64,000 nucleotides of DNA, taken from the NCBI RefSeq assembly GCF_000425945.1, contig NZ_AUEK01000003.1:310001-374000 (forward strand), in the 5' to 3' direction. Origin of the DNA: Candidatus Solirubrobacter pratensis (GTDB taxonomy: Bacteria; Actinomycetota; Thermoleophilia; Solirubrobacterales; Solirubrobacteraceae). The notes beneath the pieces are model-generated. The model was not told the DNA's origin. It worked only from the letters and a program-made list of their open reading frames with translations, and searched no databases. The translations under genes were made by a program, and so were the position numbers. Below, piece after piece: positions 32,247 to 40,845 of the stretch. Within the stretch, counting starts at the first letter, position 1. Each line of letters starts with the position of its first letter.

Positions 32247-32291
32247 TATCGTCGCCCGACGTCCGAACTTGAGAGGACGGAGGGCGAAACC
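32247..32291. repeat. Structured intergenic element, copy B
   Basis: Outer stem TCGCCC (32252-32257) with GGGCGA (32282-32287); inner stem GTCC (32261-32264) with GGAC (32275-32278); 10-base loop; GGA on the 3' side of the internal loop; AACC at the end. This is the compact form, almost identical to copy C. On the minus strand it lies about 60 bases before the STAS gene. Confidence 0.65.
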
Positions 32292-32310
32292 GGTGTCCGT
32301 CTTCCGGCGG

Positions 32311-33126
32311 CTACGCCCCGATCAGAGAGCCGGTGAACGCCTTCGTGCCGGTCGCGAGCGTCACGTCCGGCCCGCCGTGGGACTTCATGTACGCGAGCAT
32401 CCGCGACAGGTCGCTCACGCCGTTGGCCGCCGGCAGCGGCGCGATCTGCAGCGTCGAGAGCACGCCGAAGGCCTTCCCGGTCGCGTCCATGAACCCGGAG
32501 CCGGAGTCGCCGGGGATGCCGGGCGTGACCGTGTAGACCTGGTGCGTCCAGCCGTTGCCCGCCGTCCCGAGGCTCTTGCCGCGCTTGGGCGACAGCTGCG
32601 TGATGCCCAGGCGCAGCGACGAGTTGCCGTAGGAGTAGACGTCGTCGCCGGCCGCCGTCGAGTCGGCGATGCCGGTCGGGCCGCCGAGCGTCGGGACCGA
32701 CGGGTTGACGCTCGCGTAGTCGGCGGGGTCGAGCTTGATCAGCGAGATGTCGTTGTACGCGCACGCGTCGGCGTTCGTCTCCCCGGCGGCCTGCATCGCG
32801 GCCCACGACGAGTAGGCGAGCGTGCCGGGCTTGGACGCGCCGTCGACGGTGACCGGCGTGCCGAGCGGCAGGCTCGGCGTCGTGCAGCCGTCGGTGTCGG
32901 TGTTGGAGCCGGTCCCGGCACAGTGCGCCGCCTGCCCGAGGTAGATCGCGTTGGAGCCGTCGTAGAAGACGAAGTTCGATGTGCATTGCGCGCCGTCGGT
33001 CACGGTCTGGACGCCTGGATGGACGGCGGCGCTTGCGGCGGGAGCCCACGTGGGGGCGGCGGAGGCCGACGCGGCGAGCACGAGCGATGCCGACGCGACG
33101 GCGAGAGCGGACAATGTCTTGTGCAT
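32311..33126 (-). CDS. Secreted trypsin-like serine protease
   Basis: A 271-residue protein with a clear signal peptide (cut near ASA at about residue 23). The chymotrypsin-fold catalytic triad can be assigned as His68 (QAAHC), Asp126 (YNDISLIKLD) and Ser208 (PGIPGDSGSGF). Four Cys residues (48, 69, 81, 122) could form two disulfides. It is therefore an extracellular S1-type peptidase of unknown target. The start ATG 33126 lies 8 bases after the end of structured element C on this strand. Confidence 0.85.
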   Translation of the reverse strand: MHKTLSALAVASASLVLAASASAAPTWAPAASAAVHPGVQTVTDGAQCTSNFVFYDGSNAIYLGQAAHCAGTGSNTDTDGCTTPSLPLGTPVTVDGASKPGTLAYSSWAAMQAAGETNADACAYNDISLIKLDPADYASVNPSVPTLGGPTGIADSTAAGDDVYSYGNSSLRLGITQLSPKRGKSLGTAGNGWTHQVYTVTPGIPGDSGSGFMDATGKAFGVLSTLQIAPLPAANGVSDLSRMLAYMKSHGGPDVTLATGTKAFTGSLIGA

Positions 33127-33134
33127 GTCCGCTG

Positions 33135-33179
33135 TAACGTCGCCCGGGGTCCGAACTTGTGGGGACGGAGGGCGAAACC
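33135..33179. repeat. Structured intergenic element, copy C
   Basis: TAACG, outer stem TCGCCC (33140-33145) with GGGCGA (33170-33175), 3-base bulge, inner stem GTCC (33149-33152) with GGAC (33163-33166), loop of 10, GGA, AACC. It lies between the divergent protease (start 33126) and DUF354 gene (start 33225); on the minus strand it ends 8 bases from the protease start codon. Confidence 0.65.
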
Positions 33180-33224
33180 GCTTTCTCTCGCGACGAACTT
33201 GCGGCTATCGTGCCGCGGCCACTG

Positions 33225-34211
33225 ATGCGCGTCTGGGTCGACCTCACGAACTCGCCGCACGTGCTCGTGATGCGCCCGGTGATCGAGACGCTGCGCCGGC
33301 GCGGGGCCGAGGTGCACGTGACGGCGCGCGACTTCGCGCAGACGCTCGGCCTGCTCGAGCGCTTCCGGATCGACCACACGGCGATCGGCCGCCACCGCGG
33401 CGGGAACGTCGCCGCCAAGGCGCTCGGCCTCGGCCGGCGCTCCGGCGCGCTGGTGCGCTGGGCGCGCGGGCGCGGCTTCGATCTCGCGCTCGGCCACGGC
33501 TCCAACGACGTCTCCGTCGCCGCCGCGCTGCTGGGCATCCCGTCGGCGACGTCGTTCGACTACGAGTTCGCCAAGGTCCAGCACGCGATCAACTGCCGGC
33601 TCGCGCGCCGGATCGTGGTGCCGGAGGCGATCCCGGCGCAGCGGCTCGCGCGGTACGGGGCGACGCCGGCCAAGCTGCAGCGCTACGCGGGGCTCAAGGA
33701 GGAGTACTACCTGGCCGACTTCGAGCCCGACCCCGCGGTGCTCGGCGAGCTCGGCCTCGACCCCGCCGAGCCGCTCGCCGTCGTTCGCACGCCGCCGGCG
33801 GTCAGCCTCTACCACCGCTTCGAGGCGCCGCTCTTCGGCCAGGTGCTCGACCGCCTGCGCGGACACCAGGTCGTCGTGCTCCCGCGCGTCGAGTCCCAGC
33901 GCGCCGAGCTCGGCGGCTTCATCGTCCCGGAGCGTGCCGTCGACGCCCAGTCGCTGATCGCGTTCGCCGACCTCGTGATCTCCGCGGGCGGCACGATGAA
34001 CCGCGAGGCCGTCGCGCTCGGGACGCCGGTGTGGACGACGTTCGAGGGCCGCCTGGGCGCGGTCGACGAGCGGCTGATCGCCGAAAGGCGGCTGCGCCGG
34101 CTCGAGCGCGCCGAGGACGTCGTGCTCGAGAAGCGCTCCGCCGCGGGCGTCGCCGCGCGCGTCCGCCGCGACCCCGAAGCCTTCACCGACCTGTTCGTGA
34201 AGGACGGTTAG
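33225..34211 (+). CDS. DUF354 family protein, glycosyltransferase-like
   Basis: A 328-residue protein of the DUF354 family, which has a GT-B-like fold: MRVWVDLTNSPHVLVMRPVIETLRRRGAEVHVTAR at the N-terminus, LGHGSNDVSVAAALLGIPSATSFDYEFA, and a C-terminal FADLVISAGGTMNREAVALGTPVWTTF motif like the UDP-binding part of MurG/WecB enzymes. Archaeal and bacterial members lie in polysaccharide loci, as here, directly before a sugar dehydratase gene. ATG 33225 is chosen because the family begins at this MRVW motif; earlier in-frame codons run into element C. Confidence 0.83.
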   Translation: MRVWVDLTNSPHVLVMRPVIETLRRRGAEVHVTARDFAQTLGLLERFRIDHTAIGRHRGGNVAAKALGLGRRSGALVRWARGRGFDLALGHGSNDVSVAAALLGIPSATSFDYEFAKVQHAINCRLARRIVVPEAIPAQRLARYGATPAKLQRYAGLKEEYYLADFEPDPAVLGELGLDPAEPLAVVRTPPAVSLYHRFEAPLFGQVLDRLRGHQVVVLPRVESQRAELGGFIVPERAVDAQSLIAFADLVISAGGTMNREAVALGTPVWTTFEGRLGAVDERLIAERRLRRLERAEDVVLEKRSAAGVAARVRRDPEAFTDLFVKDG

Positions 34212-34254
34212 TCGCGGGTCTTCGCTCCGGCGCGGTCAATACACTGGCCGTCGC

Positions 34255-36246
34255 ATGCGCCGCCGGATCCGCTCCGCGGCCGCCTTTCCGATCCATCGCC
34301 ACGCCCTTCCTCAGGTCGCGCTGGATGCGGGGTTGGTCGCGCTGGCTTACTACCTGGCCTATCGGCTCCGGTTCGACGAGGGCATCCCGCCGCAGTACCA
34401 CGATCTCTTCACGCGCACGATCACGTTCGCGATCATCGGCTCGCTGGCCGCCTTCGGGGTCGTCGGCAGCTACCGGCACTGGATGCGCTACTCGTCCCAG
34501 CGCGAGTACCTGAAGATCGCCGAAGGCGCGCTGCTGGCCGTCTTCCTGTTGATCGGCTACGTGACCGCGGTGCAGCCGAAGCTCGTGATCGCCCCGACCG
34601 GCCTGCTCTCGCTCCAAGTGCCCACGGGCGTGCTCGTCCTGTGGGGCCTGCTGATGGGCTTCTTCCTGGCCGGCGCGCGCTTCCTCGTCCACCTCGTCTA
34701 CGAGCGCCCGCTGCGAGGCTACGGCTCCCTGCGCAACGCGCGCCGCGTGCTGATCGTCGGGGCGGGCGACGGCGGGCGGCTGCTGCTGCGCGAGCTGCTC
34801 CGCAACCCCGACCTCGGCCTGCGCCCCGTCGGCTTCGTCGACGACGATCCGCGCAAGCGCGGCATGCGCGTGGATCGCGGGCTCGCGGTGCTGGGCACGA
34901 CGCAGGACCTCGGCGACGTGCTCGAGGACGTCGAGCCCGACGAGGTGCTGATCGCGATCCCGTCGGCGCCCGGCACGCTGCGCGCGCACGTGGTCAGCGC
35001 CTGCCGCGAGCGCGGCGTTCCGGTCCGGACGATGCCGACCGTCTTCGAGCTGCTGCAGAACAACGGCTCCACGCGGCTCATGGGGCAGATCCGCGAGGTC
35101 CGCGTCGAGGACGTGCTCGGGCGCGAGCCCGTGCGCGTGGAGGTCGAGCACGTCGGCGGCTACCTTACCGACCGCATCGTGATGGTCACCGGCGCCGGGG
35201 GCTCGATCGGCGCGGAGCTGTGCCGTCAGATCGCGCGCGTGGGCCCGAGCCGGCTGGTGCTCGTCGATCACGCGGAGGACAACCTGTTCGAGATCGAGCG
35301 CGAATTGGTCGACGACCGGCACGTGCTCAACGCCGCCGCCGTGCTCGCGGATTGCCGCGAAGAGGAGCGGATGCGGGAGGTGTTCGCCGGGCACAGGCCG
35401 AATGTGGTCTTCCATGCGGCCGCCTACAAGCACGTCGCGCTGATGGAGGGCAATCCCGTCGAGGCCGTGCGCAACAACGCGCTCGCGACCGAGGTGATGA
35501 CGCGCGTCGCCGGCGATTGCGGCGTCGGCGCGTTCGTCCTGGTCTCCACCGACAAGGCGGTCGAGCCCGCCACGGTCATGGGCGCGTCCAAGGCGCTCGC
35601 CGAGTGGGCCGTCGAGGCCGCCGACCAGCGCTACCCGCGCACCGCGTTCTCGGCGGTGCGGTTCGGCAACGTGCTCGGCTCCTCGGGCTCCGTCGTCCCG
35701 ATCTTCCGCCGCCAGATCGCGCAGGGCGGGCCGGTCACCGTCACAGACGCGCAGATGACGCGCTACTTCATGACGATCCCGGAGGCGGTCCAGCTCGTGA
35801 TCCGCGCGGGCTCGCTGGCCGCCGGCGGTGAGTTGTTCGCGCTCGAGATGGGCGAGCCGGTGTCGATCCTCGAGCTCGCCGAGGATATGATCCGCTTCTC
35901 CGGCCTGGAGCCGGGGCGCGACATCGCGATCGAGATCATCGGCCCGCGCCCGGGCGAGAAGCTGCACGAGCAGCTGTTCAACGCCTACGAGCGCGCCGAG
36001 CAGACGCCCGCGCAGAAGATCATGCGCGCCGTCCGCACGCCGGTCGATCCGTCGTGGGTCGAGCACGTGTTCGACAAGGTCGAGCTGCTGGTCGCCGACG
36101 GCGACGCGGCGGGGCTGGCGGCGCTCGTGGTGGAGCTCGGGGCGGCCCGCGGCGGCGTCGCGAACCGCCCGCGCATGGCCGGCGCGATGAGCGAGGTTGT
36201 CCCCGATACGCCCACGGCGGGGTACACCGCCCGCCCGGGCTCCTAG
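34255..36246 (+). CDS. Membrane-bound nucleotide-sugar 4,6-dehydratase (WbpM/PglF/CapD type)
   Basis: A 663-residue protein. Four membrane helices at about residues 15-150, a first Rossmann region (RRVLIVGAGDGGRLLLREL, about 160-290), then a full SDR-extended domain (VMVTGAGGSIGAELCRQIARVGPSRLVLVDHAEDNLFEIE, FHAAAYKHVALME, VLVSTDKAVEPATVMGASKALAE, ending FSGLEPGRDIAIEIIGPRPGEKLHEQLF). The ST-DK-K pattern in place of SYK is typical of UDP-GlcNAc 4,6-dehydratases. It makes a deoxy-keto sugar precursor for capsule or for flagellin glycans. It starts at ATG 34255, 44 bases after the DUF354 gene. Confidence 0.92.
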   Translation: MRRRIRSAAAFPIHRHALPQVALDAGLVALAYYLAYRLRFDEGIPPQYHDLFTRTITFAIIGSLAAFGVVGSYRHWMRYSSQREYLKIAEGALLAVFLLIGYVTAVQPKLVIAPTGLLSLQVPTGVLVLWGLLMGFFLAGARFLVHLVYERPLRGYGSLRNARRVLIVGAGDGGRLLLRELLRNPDLGLRPVGFVDDDPRKRGMRVDRGLAVLGTTQDLGDVLEDVEPDEVLIAIPSAPGTLRAHVVSACRERGVPVRTMPTVFELLQNNGSTRLMGQIREVRVEDVLGREPVRVEVEHVGGYLTDRIVMVTGAGGSIGAELCRQIARVGPSRLVLVDHAEDNLFEIERELVDDRHVLNAAAVLADCREEERMREVFAGHRPNVVFHAAAYKHVALMEGNPVEAVRNNALATEVMTRVAGDCGVGAFVLVSTDKAVEPATVMGASKALAEWAVEAADQRYPRTAFSAVRFGNVLGSSGSVVPIFRRQIAQGGPVTVTDAQMTRYFMTIPEAVQLVIRAGSLAAGGELFALEMGEPVSILELAEDMIRFSGLEPGRDIAIEIIGPRPGEKLHEQLFNAYERAEQTPAQKIMRAVRTPVDPSWVEHVFDKVELLVADGDAAGLAALVVELGAARGGVANRPRMAGAMSEVVPDTPTAGYTARPGS

Positions 36247-36264
36247 AATCGGCGGGTCTGATCC

Positions 36265-37404
36265 ATGGTCGTCCTCGCGTTCTCGCTTCAGGATCAGGTG
36301 GAGAAGTACGGCGCCTACGTGGGCATCGCGAGCTTCTTCGGCCTGGCCGTGCTCTCACTGCTCTACTTCGCCCAAGCGCGCGAGGTGCGCCGCCTGCGCG
36401 ATTGGGCGGGGCGCTCGCCTGAGCGCGCGCAGGAGCTCGAGGAGCGCGTGGTCGCGCAAGCCGAGTCGGTGCGCCGCGTGCCCCAGCCCGCCGCCGTGCG
36501 CCCGCAGCCGGCGGTCGCCCCGCGGCCCGCTGAGCTTCGCAATACCGCGCCCGCCGCCAACGGCTCGCACAAGCTCAAGCCCGAGCAGGTCGCCGCGCTC
36601 GCCTTCGCGCGCGCCGCCGGCGTCGCCGAGCCGCCGCATCCGCCCCGCCCCGCGCCGGTGCCGGCGCCGCAGCCGGTCGCGGTCGGCGCCGAGGCGACGG
36701 TCGCCGCGCCGCCGGCCGCCCCGCAGACCGGCATCGAGCCGGTGCCGGCGAACGGCAACGGCCACGGCCGCGACGGCGACGTCCCCGCCCCCGCGACGCC
36801 CGCCGCCCGCCGCGTCCCGTCCGCGACGCCGCCGCCTCCGCGCCGCCCTGCCCCCGAGCGCCGCGCGCCGTCCGGCCCGCCGCCGCGGCGCGAGACGTCG
36901 ACGCGCTCGGTCGTCCTCACCTCGGTGATCGGCGTGATCGTGCTCGCGGCCCTCATCTTCGCGGCGACGCAGCTGTTCGGCGGCAGCGACAAGCCGCAGG
37001 CGCCGGCGAGCAAGTCGAACCCGGTCGTGCCGCCGGGCGGCACCCCGGCGGCGGGCAACGGGTCCAACAAGCCCAAGCCGACGCCGACGCCGGCGCGTGC
37101 GACGACGACGGTGACCGTCCTCAACGGGACGCCGTCGGACGGGCTCGCGGCCAACCTGAAGGACCGCCTGACGACCGCGGGCTACGCCGACGACCACGTC
37201 GACGCCGGCAACGACCCGCAGGGCAAGGGGCGGCAGACGTCGCAGGTCCTCTACAAGCGCGGCGCCTCCGCCCAGGCGAAGGACGTCGCCCGCGTGCTCG
37301 ACATCCAAACCGGCCAGATCAAGCAGATCGACGCCCAGACGCAGGCGATCGCGCCGGACAAGAGCGTCGTCGTCGAGGTCGGCGCGGACAAGAGCGGCAA
37401 CTGA
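36265..37404 (+). CDS. LytR C-terminal domain protein
   Basis: A 379-residue membrane protein. Residues about 12-35 and 213-235 are hydrophobic helices; between them is a Pro/Ala-rich disordered region of some 170 residues. Residues about 278-375 form a LytR_C domain (TTVTVLNGTPSDGLAANLKDRLTTAGY, VLYKRGASAQAKDVARVL). The domain is found at the end of LytR-CpsA-Psr proteins, which attach glycopolymers to the wall, but the catalytic LCP domain is absent here. It may help anchor or organise the polymer of this locus (inference). Confidence 0.8.
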   Translation: MVVLAFSLQDQVEKYGAYVGIASFFGLAVLSLLYFAQAREVRRLRDWAGRSPERAQELEERVVAQAESVRRVPQPAAVRPQPAVAPRPAELRNTAPAANGSHKLKPEQVAALAFARAAGVAEPPHPPRPAPVPAPQPVAVGAEATVAAPPAAPQTGIEPVPANGNGHGRDGDVPAPATPAARRVPSATPPPPRRPAPERRAPSGPPPRRETSTRSVVLTSVIGVIVLAALIFAATQLFGGSDKPQAPASKSNPVVPPGGTPAAGNGSNKPKPTPTPARATTTVTVLNGTPSDGLAANLKDRLTTAGYADDHVDAGNDPQGKGRQTSQVLYKRGASAQAKDVARVLDIQTGQIKQIDAQTQAIAPDKSVVVEVGADKSGN

Positions 37405-37417
37405 ACGGGGTCACCCG

Positions 37418-39271
37418 GTGACGCTGGTCGCCCGGATCACCTTCCTGGTGCTGGTGGGCGCGACGTTCGCCGCGTTCTTCGTCGCCCAGCGGCTCAAGAG
37501 CTCGCCGCCGGTCATCCGCGTCGCCAAGCTCGACCGCGCGTTCTCGCCGGCGCGGCGCCCGAACCGGTTCTCGGTCACGCTGAAGGTCGCCGACGACGTG
37601 ACGGTCGACGTCGTCAACCTCGAAGGCGATCGCATCAAGCGCCTCACCGACGCGGTCCCGGTCCCCGCCCACCGGCCGCTGCGGCTCGAGTGGAACGGTA
37701 CGACCGACCAGGGCGCCCGCGCGCCGGACGGCCAGTACCGCGTGCGCGTCTCGCTGCGCAACGAGGGCCGCTCGTCGGTGATCCAGCGCACGATGACGCT
37801 CGACACCAAGCCGCCGACCCCCGAGGTCTGCGTCGGGTCGCCGTGCAGGGTCAAGCCGGACGGCAACATCATCGCGCCGTCGCATGGGCCGCTGAAGATC
37901 TACGTCACGGGCGTCTCGACCGCCTACCGCACGCAGTTCCGGGTCTTCCGCACCGACGCCGGCAAGCCGAAGCAGGTCGCGCAGTTCCAGCTCCAGCGCG
38001 GCGCGCACCTGATGCGGTGGGGCGAGAGCAGCGCGCTCGCGCCGGGCATCTACGTGGTCCAGGCGTCGGTGCGCGACCGCGCCGGCAACTGGGGCACCGT
38101 GCCGGCCGCGTTCGAGGTCGGCGCCGTGCCCGGCCGGCCGGGGATCACGGTCCGCGGGCTCGCCGTGCAGCCGCCGCTGCGGCCGGTGACGGCCGGCCAG
38201 CGGGTGGACTTCAACGTCGACTCGCGCGGCGCGGCGTACCACTGGCGCGTGCGCCGGGTCGGCGAGAGCGCGGTCCGCAAGCGCGGGCGCGGCGACAGCC
38301 CGAGCCTCACGTTCCGCGCGCCCGGCGGCGCGTCGGGCGCGTACCTGCTCGAGGTGACTGCGGGCCGCTGGCACACGACGGTCCCGTTCCTCGTGCAGGC
38401 CGAGCGGCGCTCGAGCGTGCTCGTCGTCGTGCCGGCGCTCAGCTGGCTCGGCACCGACACCGTCGACGACCCGCCGTTCGACGGCCTGGCGAACACGCTC
38501 ACCGACGGCGCCGCGGTGCACTGGCCGCGCGTCTTCACCGGATTGCCCACGCAGTTCTCCGACGATGTGGCGAAGCTCTTGATCTTCCTCGACCGCCGCC
38601 GCATCCGGTACGACCTCACGAGTGACCTGGACCTCGACCTGTCGCGCAGCCCGCGCGCGAGCGACCGCACCGGCGTCCTGCTCGCCGGGCCGGAGACGTG
38701 GGTCACGCAGTCGCTGGCCAAGCGCCTGCGCCGCTACGTGCTCGACGGTGGGCGGGTCGCGTCGTTCGGCGCCGACACGCTGCGCCGCGGCGTGGCGATG
38801 CGGACGAGCGAGAGCGGCGACACCGGCGTGCTGACCAGCCCGACGCAGCCGACGAGCACCGACCCGTTCGGGGCGCACCTGGCGAAGCTGCGCACGCTGA
38901 GCAAGCCGGCGACGCTGATCCAGCTCGACGGCGCCGAACAGCAGCTCATGACGGGCGTCGTGCCGGGCCTTCCCGGCTTCACGCAGCTCGAGGAGTCGCT
39001 TCCGCCCGCCGGGGAGCGCAAGCTGCTCGCGGGCGTCGGGCAGGAGCTGACGCCGGAGGAGACCGCCTCCGCCGAGCAGTCCGGCAAGGACCCGCGCGAG
39101 CTGCGCCCGGCGCTGTCGGCCGTGCAGGTGGGGAGCAAGGGCGGCCTCGTGATCCGCGTCGGGCTGCCGGAGTGGTACGGGAAGCTGGGCGAGCCGCAGG
39201 TGGCGCAGGCGACGCGCAACATCGTCGACCTGCTGCGCAAGGTCACGCCGAAGATCAGGTCGGAGGGATGA
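37418..39271 (+). CDS. Large anchored extracytoplasmic protein with Ig-like domains
   Basis: A 617-residue protein starting at GTG 37418. A signal anchor at residues 4-24 is followed by beta-rich regions; residues about 55-135 contain a FlgD-like Ig fold (RLEWNGTTDQGARAPDGQYRVRVSL), and about 225-320 hold two more short Ig-like stretches. From about residue 325 (SSVLVVVPALSWLGTD) the protein resembles the amidotransferase-like C-terminal domain seen with dimethylformamidase-type proteins, without an obvious catalytic Cys. It is coupled to the polymerase gene by an ATGA overlap, suggesting a role in polymer handling. Function unknown. Confidence 0.65.
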   Translation: MTLVARITFLVLVGATFAAFFVAQRLKSSPPVIRVAKLDRAFSPARRPNRFSVTLKVADDVTVDVVNLEGDRIKRLTDAVPVPAHRPLRLEWNGTTDQGARAPDGQYRVRVSLRNEGRSSVIQRTMTLDTKPPTPEVCVGSPCRVKPDGNIIAPSHGPLKIYVTGVSTAYRTQFRVFRTDAGKPKQVAQFQLQRGAHLMRWGESSALAPGIYVVQASVRDRAGNWGTVPAAFEVGAVPGRPGITVRGLAVQPPLRPVTAGQRVDFNVDSRGAAYHWRVRRVGESAVRKRGRGDSPSLTFRAPGGASGAYLLEVTAGRWHTTVPFLVQAERRSSVLVVVPALSWLGTDTVDDPPFDGLANTLTDGAAVHWPRVFTGLPTQFSDDVAKLLIFLDRRRIRYDLTSDLDLDLSRSPRASDRTGVLLAGPETWVTQSLAKRLRRYVLDGGRVASFGADTLRRGVAMRTSESGDTGVLTSPTQPTSTDPFGAHLAKLRTLSKPATLIQLDGAEQQLMTGVVPGLPGFTQLEESLPPAGERKLLAGVGQELTPEETASAEQSGKDPRELRPALSAVQVGSKGGLVIRVGLPEWYGKLGEPQVAQATRNIVDLLRKVTPKIRSEG

Positions 39272-40821
39272 GCGACACCGCCGCGCTCCCCCAGGGCGTC
39301 CTGGTCGCGGGCATGGTGCTCGCCGCCGCGCTCGCCGCCGGGGCCGTGCTCGGGCGCACCGTGCGCGGGCGCGCGTACGCGATGCTCGGCGCGCTCCTGC
39401 TGACGCCGGTCCTGCTCGTCGGCGAGATCTGGCACTCGCCGCAGCTGCACACCGCGCGCGCGCATCCGGTGCTCGCCGTGGCCGCCGCGGTGATCGCCGT
39501 GGCGGCCCTGGCCGCACTGGCCCTGTTGCTCTCGCGCCGTCCCGGCCTGCTGTGCGTGCTCGCGCTCGCTGCGCTGCCGTTCCGGATCCCCGTGCAGGCC
39601 GGCGGCAGCACGGCGAACCTGCTCGTGCCGCTGTACGCGGTGATCGGGGCGGGCGCGCTGGCGTGGCTGGTCCCGCGGCTGTCGCCGCGCCATCAGGGCG
39701 AGCCGGCGCCCAGGCCCGGTGCGCTGGAGTGGCTGCTGCTCGGCGGCGTCGTGCTCTACGCGCTGCAGGCGGTCTACTCCTCGGCGACGTCGGACGCGCT
39801 GCAGCAGGTCGTCTTCTTCTACGTCCCGTTCGCGCTGCTGTTCGCGCTGCTGCGCGGGCTCGAGTGGACCCCGCCGCGGTTGGCGTGGGGCGGCGGCGTG
39901 CTCACCGGCCTCGCGCTCGTGTTCGCGGCGATCGGCTTCTGGGAGTTCCAGACGCGGCGGCTGCTGCTGAACCCCAAGGTGATCGCGTCCAACCAGGTCG
40001 AGGAGTACTTCCGCGTCAACTCGCTGTTCTTCGACCCGAACATCTACGGGCGCTTTCTCGCGCTGGTGATGATCGGGCTCGCGGGCGTGCTCCTGTGGCG
40101 CGGGCGGCCGCGCGACGTCTGGATCGCCGTCGCCGCGCTCGCCGTCCTCTGGGGCGGCCTGCTGACGACGCTGTCGCAGTCGAGCTTCGCGGCGCTGCTG
40201 CTCGGGCTGTTCGTGCTCGCCTGGCTGCGCTTCGGAGGCCGCGTCGTGGCGGCTCCGGCGGTCGCCGTCGCCGCCGCCGCGCTGGTGCTCGTGCTCGCGT
40301 TCCCCGGCGCGCTGCGGCTCAACCTCAGCTCCGAGGACTCGATCAGCAAGGCGACGTCCGGCCGCGCCGACCTGATCCAGGGCGGCGTGAACCTCGCGCG
40401 CGAGCGCCCGCTGGCGGGGTGGGGCTCGGGCAGCTTCCAGCGCGAGTACCGCCGCCACGAGCACTCCTCGGGCCGCGAGGCCACGTCCGCGTCGCACACG
40501 ATCCCCATCACCGTCGCCGCCGAGCAGGGCCTCGTCGGCTTCGCCGTCTACGTCGCGCTGCTCGTGCTCGCGCTGCGGCGGCTGCTGCGCGGTGCCCGCG
40601 GCGAGCCCGTGCGCGCCGTCGTGGCGGCGTGCTTCGCCGCGCTGCTGCTGCACACGTGGGTCTACGCGGCGTTCCTCGAGGATCCGATGACCTGGACGCT
40701 GCTCGCGCTCGGCACGGCGCTGGCCGCCCCGCGAGCTGCCGCCCGCGTCTCGCCGGCCGAGTCGGGGTCGCGCAACGGCCGGCCGCAAGAGCCGGTCGTC
40801 GCCGCCCAGACGGCGCCCTGA
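39268..40821 (+). CDS. O-antigen ligase/polymerase family protein (Wzy-like)
   Basis: A 517-residue polytopic protein with about 12 membrane segments. The Wzy_C/O-antigen ligase region holds NLARERPLAGWGSGSFQREYRRHEHSS, with the family GxGxGxF-type motif and a His-rich periplasmic loop, followed by HTIPITVAAEQGLVGF. It would polymerise or ligate lipid-linked oligosaccharide on the outer face of the membrane. ATG 39268 has GGAGGG just upstream and overlaps the previous stop; the frame is open further upstream but that lies inside the preceding gene. Confidence 0.85.
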   Translation: MSDTAALPQGVLVAGMVLAAALAAGAVLGRTVRGRAYAMLGALLLTPVLLVGEIWHSPQLHTARAHPVLAVAAAVIAVAALAALALLLSRRPGLLCVLALAALPFRIPVQAGGSTANLLVPLYAVIGAGALAWLVPRLSPRHQGEPAPRPGALEWLLLGGVVLYALQAVYSSATSDALQQVVFFYVPFALLFALLRGLEWTPPRLAWGGGVLTGLALVFAAIGFWEFQTRRLLLNPKVIASNQVEEYFRVNSLFFDPNIYGRFLALVMIGLAGVLLWRGRPRDVWIAVAALAVLWGGLLTTLSQSSFAALLLGLFVLAWLRFGGRVVAAPAVAVAAAALVLVLAFPGALRLNLSSEDSISKATSGRADLIQGGVNLARERPLAGWGSGSFQREYRRHEHSSGREATSASHTIPITVAAEQGLVGFAVYVALLVLALRRLLRGARGEPVRAVVAACFAALLLHTWVYAAFLEDPMTWTLLALGTALAAPRAAARVSPAESGSRNGRPQEPVVAAQTAP

Positions 40822-40845
40822 GCGCGTGAGTTCGCGAGGCTGTTC

